IMG/VR virus record: IMGVR_UViG_3300006805_002715
Span: 1-22,522 of that record
DNA from: a virus
Direction: 5' to 3' (one strand)
DNA length: 22,522 bases
The notes under the pieces were generated by a model. That model saw only the letters and a program-made list of their open reading frames with translations, had not been told where the DNA came from and searched no databases. Position numbers and translations under genes: made by a program. Shown piece by piece: positions 1 to 8,618 of this stretch (positions are counted from its first letter, which is position 1; every line of letters starts with the position of its first letter).

Positions 1-150
1 ATACATGACGTGCCACCCGTCGCCGTATTCGGCTTCGAGGTTCTTGGGATCGCAATGCGGAGGACACGGCACCGACGACTGACCCAGCACAATGCCCAAC
101 TGCCACACAACGGCCACCGCCGTTAGAAACGTGCCAATGCGATTTCTCAC
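1..150 (-). CDS. Exported small protein, N-terminal part only (cut by window edge)
   Basis: The frame opens with GTG at 150-148 inside a GTGA overlap with the stop of the upstream gene (147-149), and runs off the left edge after 50 codons. The N-terminus reads MRNRIGTFLTAVAVVWQLG, a basic start followed by a hydrophobic core and then LGQSS, which looks like a Sec signal peptide. A short segment with two cysteines in a Pro-rich setting follows (VPCPPHC). It sits directly after a holin-like gene at the end of the virion operon, so a lysis role such as a spanin or other envelope protein is possible. There is no clear lipobox (no L-x-G-C), and the remaining sequence is missing. Function is not assigned. 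Confidence 0.55.
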   Translation of the reverse strand, partial: MRNRIGTFLTAVAVVWQLGIVLGQSSVPCPPHCDPKNLEAEYGDGWHVMY

Positions 151-431
151 TTCTGCGCCCGTTCAATCAACCGATCAATCTTCGCGTTCATTTCATGGAC
201 CGACTCGGTCAACGCCGTGAATTGCTCTTTCGAGACGCTGGTTTCTTCGAGCTTGGCAATCCGTCGCCGGTCCTCATTTCGCGCTGACACCATCTGACCA
301 CCCGCAAAGATGATCGACGCCACGGCAATCATCGTGCTCGGTTCGGTCCACGCATTCAACCCCTGCGCAGCCACACTCCCGACATATCCCATTGATAGAC
401 CGATCATGACGCCATTCCCCAAAATCCACAT
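147..431 (-). CDS. Two-helix membrane protein with C-terminal coiled coil, holin-like
   Basis: This 94-residue protein has a hydrophobic helix at about residues 4-22, a second at about 33-50, then a charged heptad-like tail (residues 52-94, ending DRLIERAQK). Small size, two membrane spans, a charged tail and the position after the virion genes fit a holin or related lysis membrane protein, but no family signature was recognised. The start was chosen because GGAGGA lies 8 bases before the ATG at 431. The same frame stays open upstream, and an ATG at 545 preceded by GGTGA would add a 38-residue basic segment (MIQPFLIISRSG onward), so a 132-residue form is a real alternative. The stop overlaps the next gene by GTGA. 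Confidence 0.6.
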   Translation of the reverse strand: MWILGNGVMIGLSMGYVGSVAAQGLNAWTEPSTMIAVASIIFAGGQMVSARNEDRRRIAKLEETSVSKEQFTALTESVHEMNAKIDRLIERAQK

Positions 432-580
432 GGGACTATTCCTCCGACGTTCATGCAACCGACGACGTGCGATGGCCGGCAATCGCCGCTCGTCGCGGAT
501 CACCTCCGCGCCCGACCTGCTGATAATCAAAAACGGCTGGATCATCGCGTCACCGTGGCCCGTCGTGGTAGCGTAGGCGC

Positions 581-679
581 ATGAGAAACGCCGCAATCGC
601 GCTGGGAGTGCTGGCCATCCGTGGACTGCTGATCGCTCTGTCTTTTGCCGTGCTGTGGAGCGTGCTGTCTCTGCTGTAG
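581..679 (+). CDS. Possible 32-residue hydrophobic peptide (opposite strand)
   Basis: The frame starts with ATG at 581 and ends with TAG at 677-679, filling the gap between the stop of the 452-residue gene (682) and the longer possible start of the holin-like gene (545). The peptide is almost one continuous membrane helix, beginning MRNAAIALGVLAIRGLL and ending WSVLSLL, with GC-rich third positions. There is no good Shine-Dalgarno sequence and no visible promoter, and it opposes the surrounding operon. A run of CTG codons could arise by chance in this base composition. It is listed as a weak candidate only. Confidence 0.2.
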   Translation: MRNAAIALGVLAIRGLLIALSFAVLWSVLSLL

Positions 680-681
680 TG

Positions 682-2040
682 TCATTTCTGGTCATGCCTC
701 ATTGACGCCATGATGGCCGCACGTAGCGCCTGCGCGGTCTGCTGCGCTGGCAGTGCTGATGCGGTCGCCATGCGACCACCCGCGTTATACATCACCTGTC
801 CTCCGTAGGTCTTGAACGCGGGCGAGTTCAAAACGGCCATCAGTCCACTTGTCAGCGACGGCTTGACGCCAAACAGCAATTTCGACACAGACGCCGGTTC
901 TTGCCGACTTTGAATCAAGCGCATCCGCGAGAACGCCTTACCTGCGGGCACCAGCTGAGAGATTTCGGCATTAGCTGCGGCAGCGGCTGGTTCGGCGGCG
1001 GCGATCTGCTCTTTAGCGCTGCGTGCAGCGGCCTTGCGGACCTCATTTCCTGCCGTGACGTTCGCATCTGGCGAGTAGTTCAACTTCTTATAGGTCGCGA
1101 CCTTGTCGGCTTGGGCGTCCTGCACAGATACGTCTTTCCACGCAGGCTTGCCCGGCACCCGTTCGTATTTCAATGGCGAGAAGTCGGCCATCACTGGCGT
1201 GCCGTCTTCGGCCACGTCGACAATCGTCGATGACGGTCGGGCGGCACCTGGATACTTTGCACTGACGGCAATCTGCGTCGTTGGCCGTTTGAATTTGTCT
1301 CGAATCTCAGCGGCAACACGTCGCGCCGACTGGTAAGCATCACCGCTGCCGAATCCGCTTTTCTGCTTGACGGCTTCTCGCATGGACGCCCGGACAATCC
1401 GGCGCGGGTCAACCTTCGCAGTGGAATTAGCGATTGTCTGAGTGAGCCGCTCGTCTGCGTCGCCAACCGCACGCGTCAACGCAAGTGCATTATCTTCGCT
1501 GTTCCCGCCTAGTCCGCGAGATAACACCGTGTCAGCAATCTCGCGTTCGCCTGCGACAATATCGCCGCCACGTCGCACGGTATTGGTCTGCTTGGCGATG
1601 GCCTCTGGAATCTTGGCCGCACGTAGCCACAGCCGACGCCCCATGTCTGTTACACGGGGCCCGAGACCGCGCACGAATTTTGCCGCGCCTCCAATCACGC
1701 CATGCATCAGCATGTTCGTCTCGGCGTCTTTGATCATTCCTTCAACGCCGCCACCACGCGCAGCGCCAGACGCCAAACCTGCTAGACCTTGCGCTCCAAC
1801 TTGAGCCGCCAGAGAAGCGCCGCCGGTCAACGCCGCCGCACCAGCCGACAACGCTGGCGTCGCCGCTTCTTTCGGGATCACCGGTATATCGTTCCGCTGC
1901 GACCCGGCAACAAATGTCTGTGTGGCACGTGGAACATTTGGCGCGTCAGGCACAAAGCCCAACGCCTTGAGGTCTAGCGTCTGCGGCTCATCGGGAATGA
2001 ACCCGAGCGCCTTCAAATCAAGCGGAGGATTCTGCGGCAT
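682..2040 (-). CDS. Putative internal virion (ejection) protein with N-terminal LDLKALGF repeats
   Basis: This is a 452-residue protein, last of three consecutive genes with the composition of podovirus ejection proteins. It opens with two near-identical units, LDLKALGFIPDEPQT and LDLKALGFVPDAPNV (residues 7-36). A small-residue-rich stretch follows (about 63-110, many Ala and Gly) that could be membrane-active, then long charged helical segments. The chosen ATG at 2040 lies just after the previous stop (2043) with GGTGAAG upstream; an ATG at 2058 would add six residues. The role, lining or forming the channel that carries DNA into the host, is inferred from position after the nozzle gene and from composition. 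No enzyme motif such as a lytic transglycosylase is visible. Confidence 0.6.
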   Translation of the reverse strand: MPQNPPLDLKALGFIPDEPQTLDLKALGFVPDAPNVPRATQTFVAGSQRNDIPVIPKEAATPALSAGAAALTGGASLAAQVGAQGLAGLASGAARGGGVEGMIKDAETNMLMHGVIGGAAKFVRGLGPRVTDMGRRLWLRAAKIPEAIAKQTNTVRRGGDIVAGEREIADTVLSRGLGGNSEDNALALTRAVGDADERLTQTIANSTAKVDPRRIVRASMREAVKQKSGFGSGDAYQSARRVAAEIRDKFKRPTTQIAVSAKYPGAARPSSTIVDVAEDGTPVMADFSPLKYERVPGKPAWKDVSVQDAQADKVATYKKLNYSPDANVTAGNEVRKAAARSAKEQIAAAEPAAAAANAEISQLVPAGKAFSRMRLIQSRQEPASVSKLLFGVKPSLTSGLMAVLNSPAFKTYGGQVMYNAGGRMATASALPAQQTAQALRAAIMASMRHDQK

Positions 2041-2042
2041 CG

Positions 2043-3158
2043 CTACTTCACCTTCCATCCTGCGGCTTGCAACGAGGCGACATTTGCCTTTGGCACACGC
2101 CCTGATTGCTTGCCATCGGGAGAAACGACCGAGACCATGTCGCCATCAGGCGGAGGATTCTTCGCTTCATCCTTTGGCGCAAGGACGCCAGACCGTTCGC
2201 GCAGCGAGTCAAGCGCCAATTCACGAGCACGACCGCGGTCTGTGGAGATGCCCTCAGTCTCGCCGTATTGTTTCGCATAAGTGCGACGGTCACGGGCATA
2301 TTCACCGTCGGAAATAGCTGCGCCAGATACCGGACGCAAGCGTGCTTCAGTGAATTGCTCAAACGCTCGGAGATATCGCTTCGCGCCTTCGCTTAATTGG
2401 TTCCGATTCAACATGCCCATTAGTTCCTCTTGCGGCAGTGTCTGAATCTGATACATCTCGCGCTCGGTGATGGCAGGTTCTACCAAGTCAATGGTCGCAA
2501 TAGCATCGCGCATCTGACGGTAAAATCCGACCGCGTTTCGTTCTCCTTCGGTCGCTGGTCGTGTCGAATTTGTCGCCGGTCGTTTGCCCACGGCTTGTGA
2601 TCGTGGCACGAAAACAGCTTGCCCATCTGGACCCATAACGCTCTCTAGCGGTTCTTGCGCACGCTCCTTCGGCGTCGGCTTGAATCCTGGCACGCGCTGC
2701 GGGTTCATCGGGTCTTCGGGATCAATCGCCATGAGACCTTGTGAGTCTTCGCGAAACGTGAAGTTTTTCGGCTTCGGCGATGGTGTGCGCAGGTCGTTGA
2801 CGTCAATGCCGGTGATGCCAGCGCGACGCAATCCGGCCACCGTGCGCACGTTCGGATCTGTGATGCCGCTCATGAGCTTGTCGGCTTCAGCGGCTTGCAA
2901 CGACTTTGCGAGTGCGTCCGCTTGTGCTGCTGCGTCGGCGCGTGCGCGGTCGCCTTTGGCGATGCCGAGATATTCGCTGCCGCGTGCGTCGGCGTTCTGA
3001 TCCAAAGTCAGCTTACCGAGGTCGATGTTCTGCTTCACCGAATCGGCGGCAATCTTCCGCGCCCGTTCCTCAGCGGCCATCCGAGCGGCCAGCAAGTCCT
3101 CCAGCGTCTGCTGTGGCGCGTTTGCGGTCGCCGCGCCAACGAGTCCCCAGTTGCCCAT
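2043..3158 (-). CDS. Putative internal virion (ejection) protein, helical, middle of three
   Basis: This 371-residue protein is rich in Ala, Arg, Glu and Asp. Residues about 20-110 form long predicted helices, followed by a linker with MDPEDP-like repeats and Pro. A conserved-looking block near residues 205-300 contains GERNAVGFYRQM, then FTEARLRPVSGAAIS and RRTYAKQYGE. From memory this block recurs in proteins of this position in many short-tailed phages, where they are annotated as internal virion or hypothetical proteins. The C-terminus has a small beta unit (SVVSPDGKQSGRVPKANV). The start ATG at 3158 shares its A with the TAA of the preceding gene (TAATG), indicating translational coupling. 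The family-level role is inferred; the gene itself is secure. Confidence 0.7.
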   Translation of the reverse strand: MGNWGLVGAATANAPQQTLEDLLAARMAAEERARKIAADSVKQNIDLGKLTLDQNADARGSEYLGIAKGDRARADAAAQADALAKSLQAAEADKLMSGITDPNVRTVAGLRRAGITGIDVNDLRTPSPKPKNFTFREDSQGLMAIDPEDPMNPQRVPGFKPTPKERAQEPLESVMGPDGQAVFVPRSQAVGKRPATNSTRPATEGERNAVGFYRQMRDAIATIDLVEPAITEREMYQIQTLPQEELMGMLNRNQLSEGAKRYLRAFEQFTEARLRPVSGAAISDGEYARDRRTYAKQYGETEGISTDRGRARELALDSLRERSGVLAPKDEAKNPPPDGDMVSVVSPDGKQSGRVPKANVASLQAAGWKVK

Positions 3159-3838
3159 TAGCCGACTCCCGTGAAGCGTGGCTGACGATACAAGCCGTAT
3201 TTGTTGCGGTTGGCGAGTGAATCGGGCACGTCTTCAGGATTGAGCGCCCCGTTCCCCATGCCGCCACTCATCGCAAAGTTTCCGATCTGCGATTCAGCGC
3301 CAGAGATATCAGGCGCACTCGGTTTGCCGAGAGACGCCAGTTCGCCGCCAATGCCAGCGAGACCGCCGATCCCTGACACGACATTCAGCAACTTGTCAAA
3401 CTTGCCCGCCTTCGGCAGTGGCGTCAGTGCTGCGCTGTCGCCCTTCAAGCCGGGTGCGCCCTGCATGTAGCGCAGCATCGCGTCACGCTGAAACTGATCG
3501 CCCATCGCGTCCTTGCCCGCAATCGCAGACGGACGCAAGCCTCCCTGCACACTGACAGTCGGAATCCCGGCCGGCCGCGTGATCGACGCATCGGTGATGC
3601 CTTTCAGCAGACCGCCGCGAATGGCCGCGTTCGTCTGTTTCGCACGGTAGTCAGTATCCGTGGCGACGTTCGCCCGTGCGTTCACGGCGTCCTGTCCGGC
3701 TTTCTCCAAGGCCAACCGATCGGCCTCGGCATTCAATCCGGCCTCGTTCACGCGAGCCGTGGCGCGGTTGCTGGACGTTTTCCCCGCCAGTTTCCCGATG
3801 ATCTGAGCGCCGGCCATAATTGCTGCGAGTGGAATCAT
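3158..3838 (-). CDS. Putative internal virion protein, small Ala/Gly-rich, first of three
   Basis: This 226-residue protein has a hydrophobic N-terminus (MIPLAAIMAGAQIIGKLAGK), a helical Ala/Asn/Asp-rich region at about 21-75, and a Gly-rich, weakly hydrophobic segment at about 150-172 (LLNVVSGIGGLAGIGG). The pattern resembles the smaller ejection proteins of podoviruses, which are short, helical and membrane-seeking. GAGG lies six bases before the ATG at 3838, and the stop overlaps the next start as TAATG at 3158. It sits 10 bases after the 400-residue gene. No enzyme motif is visible. The function is inferred from neighbours and composition only. Confidence 0.65.
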   Translation of the reverse strand: MIPLAAIMAGAQIIGKLAGKTSSNRATARVNEAGLNAEADRLALEKAGQDAVNARANVATDTDYRAKQTNAAIRGGLLKGITDASITRPAGIPTVSVQGGLRPSAIAGKDAMGDQFQRDAMLRYMQGAPGLKGDSAALTPLPKAGKFDKLLNVVSGIGGLAGIGGELASLGKPSAPDISGAESQIGNFAMSGGMGNGALNPEDVPDSLANRNKYGLYRQPRFTGVG

Positions 3839-3848
3839 GATGCCCTCG

Positions 3849-5051
3849 TTATCCGTTCAGTAGGTTGATGACCGAATCTCGGTTCGCGCCGTATTCCAGG
3901 TTCGCGTAGTTGAACCCGAGATTGTTGTCGGCGATGTCTTTGTTCAGTTTGGCGAGTTCGCGCTGTAAGGCCAACGTCTGGTCAAACTGCCCCATCTGCG
4001 CGGCAATCCGCATCGCGTCCATGATCTCATTGCGCCGATCGGTCATGATCTGGCGCGCACGGTCGCCGGTGTAGCTTGCCACGTCGTTCGCCTGATCCTC
4101 GGCCAACCCTCGGAGTTTGCCGTTGAATCCACCGCTGGCAATCGTGCCGTTCAGCGCGGCATCTTCGGCCCCTTGCTTGCGAAGGTCCGCAAACTTGCGC
4201 GACGACACGCGCTTGTAGGCCGCGACAGCGGGATCGCTTTCCACGGTCGACGCGGCATCTGCGGGAGAATCGCCTCCGAGCAGTCGCTGAATCCAAGCGT
4301 TCAAGGCGTCACGGTTGGCATTGGTCGACGTGGTTCCGACCATCGAGGCGAGCGCATCGCCGCCGCCTGCAAGACCCTGTTCTTGGGCCATTGACCCTTG
4401 TCGTGTCATGCCGCTGTAGCCGTCCAGCACGCCTTCGTCACCGGCTAAATTGGGATCAGCCGACGCGACTTTCTGCGTCATGCGCTCTTCAAGGTAGGGA
4501 TTCCACCCGACGCGGGTCTTGTTGTCGCTGTAAACATCCGGCGTTGAGGCATAACGAATGCTTTCCGCTAATTCCTGCGCGGTCGGCACACGCCCTAGCC
4601 GCTTCTGGAAACTGGCCGTGATCTGCTGTGTCAGATAAGCCGGGTCGAGATTGGCGCGACCGCCGTATTTGTTCGCGGCTCCATCGCCCAACGTCTGCGC
4701 CGGCGCGGAGACCTGCACGGCGTCATTCATCGTGCGTGGCGCTGTAGGCGACGGATTCGTGCCACCAACCGCCAACGGCGCGGGCGTTTGCGCGGGCGTG
4801 TTCTGGTTCACGAACGCGCCGGCCGGTTGCACCATCGAATTATTGTTCCCGTTCCCAATCGGGTCGAGACCACCGGCCCAATTCCGCTCAAATCCTGCGG
4901 GCGCGGCGGGAGTCTTTGCGGGCGTGTTGACAAACGGCGCAGTCGAGATCGGCGCATTTGGGTCTTGATTCGCGTCGATCTGATCCGTGTCATCAATGCC
5001 TGGTCGCTTCTTCTTCAGCCCGAACAATTCCGCGTCTGTCTGCATCGCCAT
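3849..5051 (-). CDS. Putative virion structural protein with disordered N-terminus and helical C-terminus
   Basis: This 400-residue protein has a low-complexity N-terminal third (about residues 20-125) rich in Pro, Ala, Asn and Thr, with repeated TPA and NTPA units. A helical domain follows, with FQKRLGRVPTAQELAESI near residue 150. The C-terminal third (about 290-400) is strongly helical and charged. AAGGAG lies six bases before the ATG at 5051, one of the best ribosome sites in the operon. It lies between the fibre-like gene and three ejection-type genes, so it probably belongs to the tail or the internal protein set. I do not recognise a named family; LGRVPTAQE resembles short stretches found in other phage virion proteins, which is weak evidence. 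Confidence 0.65.
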   Translation of the reverse strand: MAMQTDAELFGLKKKRPGIDDTDQIDANQDPNAPISTAPFVNTPAKTPAAPAGFERNWAGGLDPIGNGNNNSMVQPAGAFVNQNTPAQTPAPLAVGGTNPSPTAPRTMNDAVQVSAPAQTLGDGAANKYGGRANLDPAYLTQQITASFQKRLGRVPTAQELAESIRYASTPDVYSDNKTRVGWNPYLEERMTQKVASADPNLAGDEGVLDGYSGMTRQGSMAQEQGLAGGGDALASMVGTTSTNANRDALNAWIQRLLGGDSPADAASTVESDPAVAAYKRVSSRKFADLRKQGAEDAALNGTIASGGFNGKLRGLAEDQANDVASYTGDRARQIMTDRRNEIMDAMRIAAQMGQFDQTLALQRELAKLNKDIADNNLGFNYANLEYGANRDSVINLLNG

Positions 5052-5061
5052 GTGTCGCTCC

Positions 5062-5658
5062 TTACGTGCTAGATTTCACGGGAAACCACCCCGAAAACGT
5101 GATGGTTGAATTGTTCGCCGCCGTGACGGTCCACCCACCAATAAAATTGGTCAACGTGAGCTTGTCGCTGTCCGTCGTGCATTCGACCACGCCGACCGCT
5201 GCCGGCGCGCCCGCATCCGAATAAATCATCGTCGTGCTCGTGTTGGCCGACGCCATGAGGCCATACGGCAAGAGCAAATAGAGCGCCGTCGACCCGGCCA
5301 CACTAACGTTGAAGTTCACAAACGACGCGCACACCCACAGCATATTGCCGACCCGTGCGGCGAGAAACGTCGATTGGTTCGTCGATGTCATGTCCCATGT
5401 TGTTGGAGCGACCGCCGTATACATCGTGGGATCGAAGCGGATCGTCTCGCCCGAGCCGAGCGGCTGTAGCCGCCCATACTCATGATACCCGCCTGCTGAG
5501 GCACACGTCTCCGCGACGATATCGCTGTGCGTGCCGTCGCTCTTGTGGTTCTCGCCGAGGTAGCCTTGAATCAACGAGACGAGCGCCTCAAGCTCCTGGC
5601 GCGTGGTTGCGCTCACGAGGCCCGAGTAGGTGAGGTCAGGGAATCCTGTCGCCGCCAT
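5062..5658 (-). CDS. Putative tail fibre or appendage protein with C-terminal beta domain
   Basis: This 198-residue protein has a short helical N-terminus (about 15-45) and a C-terminal half (about 75-198) made of short beta strands, with the pattern RVGNMLWVCASFVNFNVS, then a PYGL loop and closing strands TNFIGGWTVTAAN and ITFSGWFP. This arrangement is common in small phage appendage domains, in which a trimer of beta sandwiches sits at a fibre tip. The gene follows the nozzle gene with a TAATG overlap at 5658, which fits an appendage attached to the tail. The function is inferred from fold-like sequence and position; a head fibre or other virion surface protein is equally possible. Confidence 0.5.
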   Translation of the reverse strand: MAATGFPDLTYSGLVSATTRQELEALVSLIQGYLGENHKSDGTHSDIVAETCASAGGYHEYGRLQPLGSGETIRFDPTMYTAVAPTTWDMTSTNQSTFLAARVGNMLWVCASFVNFNVSVAGSTALYLLLPYGLMASANTSTTMIYSDAGAPAAVGVVECTTDSDKLTLTNFIGGWTVTAANNSTITFSGWFPVKSST

Positions 5659-7631
5659 TACCGCGCATCCTTCAGCAACTCAATCGCGCCTTCCCAGCTT
5701 TCGAGTTCCCATGTCGTATTCGCCGCCGCGCTGTCGCCAATTTCGACCTGCAACGTGCGCAAGTCAGTAAAGTCCATCGCATCAGGGCGCGGACGCACGT
5801 AGGCTTCCGACCCGACCGGCGCAATGCTCACGTCGCGGTCGAGCGTGGCAAATCCCCAATCGGCAATCAGTCGCTGACGAATCGTCGTGGCCGTCTGCGC
5901 CTTCGCAATCAGCACGGCATCGAGAATCTTCTTGAACCGACCGAGCGGCGCCCAGCGGAATGCCCGAGAGCGCACATATGCTTGGTAGTTGGTTGAGCCG
6001 TCTTGTGTGGCGCTCGTGCTCGTGCGGAGCAACGTCGTGCCAGTGGCCGAACCGTAATACGGCGTCGTCGTCAACGGGCGCGTGGCGGCTAACGTGGAGT
6101 TAAACACTACCGCGCAGTAGCTCGAGGCGATATCGCCCGTCCACTGCACCCAGCCCTTGCGGATCGAATCGCCGTCCGACACCTTGCCATTGGTCACGTC
6201 GAACACGATGAGTTTGTCAGGCGTGTTGCTCGATCCCGTCGCAATGCCCCAAATGATGAGCTTGCGCGAACGGTCGTAGATGCCCCATGCCGTCTGACCC
6301 GTGGCCGATAGATTGATCGTGTCCCACAAGTCCTTCACGTCTTTACCCAGCCATTGCATCGTGTAGCCCGTGCCGATGCGATAGGGGCCATCGGACGGAT
6401 TCAGGAAGTAGAGGCACGGCTGACCGTTTTCGTCCTCGGCCTGCACAATCGACTGGTGCGACACCGCGCCGATGCGCTGCGACAACACGACGCGACGATA
6501 CGGCGTGTTCGCGTTCCCCGTCGGCACAAACATATACGTCGCGTTCGACTGAAAAGCATAGATCGCGTTATTGAGCGGACCACCGAGACCGCGATCATCA
6601 CCGCCGGCGCCGAGCGCCAAGTCAATCCATCCGTCCGCTGTGGTCGTGCTTTCGATCCGTTCGTCATCGCCCAAGTCGGACGTGCCGAGGCGTGGCGTGA
6701 AGTAGAGCCGACCGCTGACCGGCGTCACTGACGTGCCCGCGCTCGTTTCCCATGCGCCAAGACCAAAGAGTCGCGTGCCGTCGCTGAGGATGTATTTGCA
6801 CGACGGAAACGGGTAGCACGAGCCATCCGGCGGCGGCACGTCTCCAGTAATCTCGTAGTCATTCGGCACGGTCGAATCGTCCCACGTCGTGGTCGCAATG
6901 GTGAGTTCGCCGCTCATCTGCCAGAACGTCACATCGTCAATCGACGCTTCCACAATCCAGTGCGTCTCGCCTTCGTTGGGCATCGAGGCCGGTTGCGCCA
7001 CACGAGCCGCCGTGCCAAACCCGGACGGCGTAAAGTCGGTCGAGAGACCAGGATTGGACGTGCGCACCGTGACGCCGCTCACCTTTGCCAACACGCGCAC
7101 GCGGTAATATCGCTTGATCGCCGGATAAGTGCCGATGCCGGTATTCGTCGCGGAGATCGCCCCCGTCGGCGCGAGGCCGGCCCGACGCACGTTCGATGTC
7201 GACTCGTTCGGAGCATAGACCTGTAACCGATTCACGGTCGAGTCATACGCCTGAAAGAGTTTGTTATTCAGTGCCGCCGAGTTCCACGACTGTGGAGACG
7301 AGGCGACGTTATCTTTCAGCGTCAGCCCCGCCGCCACCGCAGCCGTGACGCGAAGAATTTTCGGCGTGGCGTCCCCGCTGCACATGTGCAGTTCGGCGTC
7401 GGTTTCGATGTTGCCCGGCGTGAACTTCGCCAACGCCCGATAGCCGGTAAATGCCGTGCCCGTCAGCGCCTGCACCACGGACCCGGATCGCTTCTTGCCG
7501 AGACCGCCTTCGCGCAACTCGATATTGAGACACTCCGCCGCCATGTCGGACGGAATCGCCATCGGCTGATCCCATCCGTCACGACCGAGGCATCGGTCCC
7601 ACGTCGCAAACTCGCTCGGCAGAGACGACAT
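5658..7631 (-). CDS. Putative tail nozzle/stabilisation protein (P22 gp10- or T7 gp12-like role)
   Basis: This 657-residue beta-rich protein begins with a segment typical of the short-tail nozzle or DNA-stabilisation group: MAAECLNIELREGGLGKKRSG around residues 30-50, where a charged E-GGL-KR stretch precedes the first blades. The rest alternates short hydrophobic strands with Gly/Asp/Thr turns (for example TRLFGLGAWETS and AIYAFQSNATYMFVPTGN), consistent with a beta-propeller-like body. These proteins extend the tail tube below the adaptor and keep packaged DNA from leaking. The ATG at 7631 directly follows the adaptor gene's TAA, with GGTGA upstream. The strand pattern and neighbours support the role, but no diagnostic residue is available. 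Confidence 0.65.
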   Translation of the reverse strand: MSSLPSEFATWDRCLGRDGWDQPMAIPSDMAAECLNIELREGGLGKKRSGSVVQALTGTAFTGYRALAKFTPGNIETDAELHMCSGDATPKILRVTAAVAAGLTLKDNVASSPQSWNSAALNNKLFQAYDSTVNRLQVYAPNESTSNVRRAGLAPTGAISATNTGIGTYPAIKRYYRVRVLAKVSGVTVRTSNPGLSTDFTPSGFGTAARVAQPASMPNEGETHWIVEASIDDVTFWQMSGELTIATTTWDDSTVPNDYEITGDVPPPDGSCYPFPSCKYILSDGTRLFGLGAWETSAGTSVTPVSGRLYFTPRLGTSDLGDDERIESTTTADGWIDLALGAGGDDRGLGGPLNNAIYAFQSNATYMFVPTGNANTPYRRVVLSQRIGAVSHQSIVQAEDENGQPCLYFLNPSDGPYRIGTGYTMQWLGKDVKDLWDTINLSATGQTAWGIYDRSRKLIIWGIATGSSNTPDKLIVFDVTNGKVSDGDSIRKGWVQWTGDIASSYCAVVFNSTLAATRPLTTTPYYGSATGTTLLRTSTSATQDGSTNYQAYVRSRAFRWAPLGRFKKILDAVLIAKAQTATTIRQRLIADWGFATLDRDVSIAPVGSEAYVRPRPDAMDFTDLRTLQVEIGDSAAANTTWELESWEGAIELLKDAR

Positions 7632-8618
7632 TTACCAGATCACCGTCGCCGGGAAGTTCGGCCCGAGATTGTTCCATCCGTAGCCCGCCGCCTGATTGCT
7701 GGCGACCGGCTGATAATCCTTCGGGATGGTCACCGTGAACTTGAGAAAGTCGGTGCGCTGCTTCCACTCGGCTTGTGAGACACGTAACCGCATTTCATCG
7801 CCCACGCGGGTGTATTCACGCATCCGCGCATACAGCGACGGCACATCATGAAAGTCAGTCGGGAGCAACGGAATGTCGTTCGAGTTCACGAGGTCCGACA
7901 GCACAAACTGCACATCAAACGTATACGCCACGTTGTCACTGGCCGGCGTCGGCCACAGGCGCACCTGCTGATATTGCGCGGACGTTTGGCCCGGCTGGAG
8001 CCGCAAGATCACGTTCCCGCTGACCGCCGCGTCATAGACCGTCACGACGCCGACCGCTGCGGCGCTCATGTCCAGCTGCGTGATTTGCACGTAATCGGTC
8101 AGCGTGCCAATCTGCACCCGCGTCGTGCCCGTCAACGCGCTCGAGGCCGTCACGGGTGCGGCAATGTCACCGTTCGCCCGCACGCCGTTAATAGCGAATG
8201 TCTGCGTGGTGTCACCAGCCGCAGACGAGACGGCCCACAGCCCCGTCGAGGCCGGATGCCGCTGCACGACGCCATAGCCCCACGGAATCCACGCATCCGA
8301 AAACGACGACGAGTTCTGCAGGCCTGGATCAATCGTGCGGAAGGCGTCTTTCGTGATCATCCGCAGACGCACGGCGTTTGTGACCTGCGTGACGTCATAG
8401 ACCACGTTGACGGCCATTGGGAGCGCATACACGCCCTGCCCCGTTACCGTGTTGATGTCGAACTGTCCATCCCGTAGCTGCTCCATGCCGGGAATCGCCA
8501 TGACATGCCGGTAGCCTTCGTTAATCCACCGTTTGATGCGCGTCACCTGCGCGGTCGACGGTGACGACGTGTAGCCGAGGTCGTCATACGTGGCTTGCAG
8601 CATGTCGTTAAAGGTCAT
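7632..8618 (-). CDS. Putative head-tail adaptor / tail tube entry protein
   Basis: This 328-residue protein has a helical N-terminus (MTFNDMLQATYDDLGY, then a helix with RIKRWINEGYRHVMAIPG near residues 28-45), a beta-rich insert at about 70-235, and a helical C-terminal part with RMREYTRVGDEMRLRVSQAEW. A short helix bundle with 'INEGYRHV' resembles podovirus adaptor proteins (P22 gp4 or T7 gp11 roles) that dock under the portal. It immediately precedes the nozzle gene, as expected for an adaptor. The start overlaps the upstream stop as ATGA at 8615-8618. The large beta insert is longer than in the classical small adaptors. Assignment is by pattern and order. Confidence 0.6.
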   Translation of the reverse strand: MTFNDMLQATYDDLGYTSSPSTAQVTRIKRWINEGYRHVMAIPGMEQLRDGQFDINTVTGQGVYALPMAVNVVYDVTQVTNAVRLRMITKDAFRTIDPGLQNSSSFSDAWIPWGYGVVQRHPASTGLWAVSSAAGDTTQTFAINGVRANGDIAAPVTASSALTGTTRVQIGTLTDYVQITQLDMSAAAVGVVTVYDAAVSGNVILRLQPGQTSAQYQQVRLWPTPASDNVAYTFDVQFVLSDLVNSNDIPLLPTDFHDVPSLYARMREYTRVGDEMRLRVSQAEWKQRTDFLKFTVTIPKDYQPVASNQAAGYGWNNLGPNFPATVIW

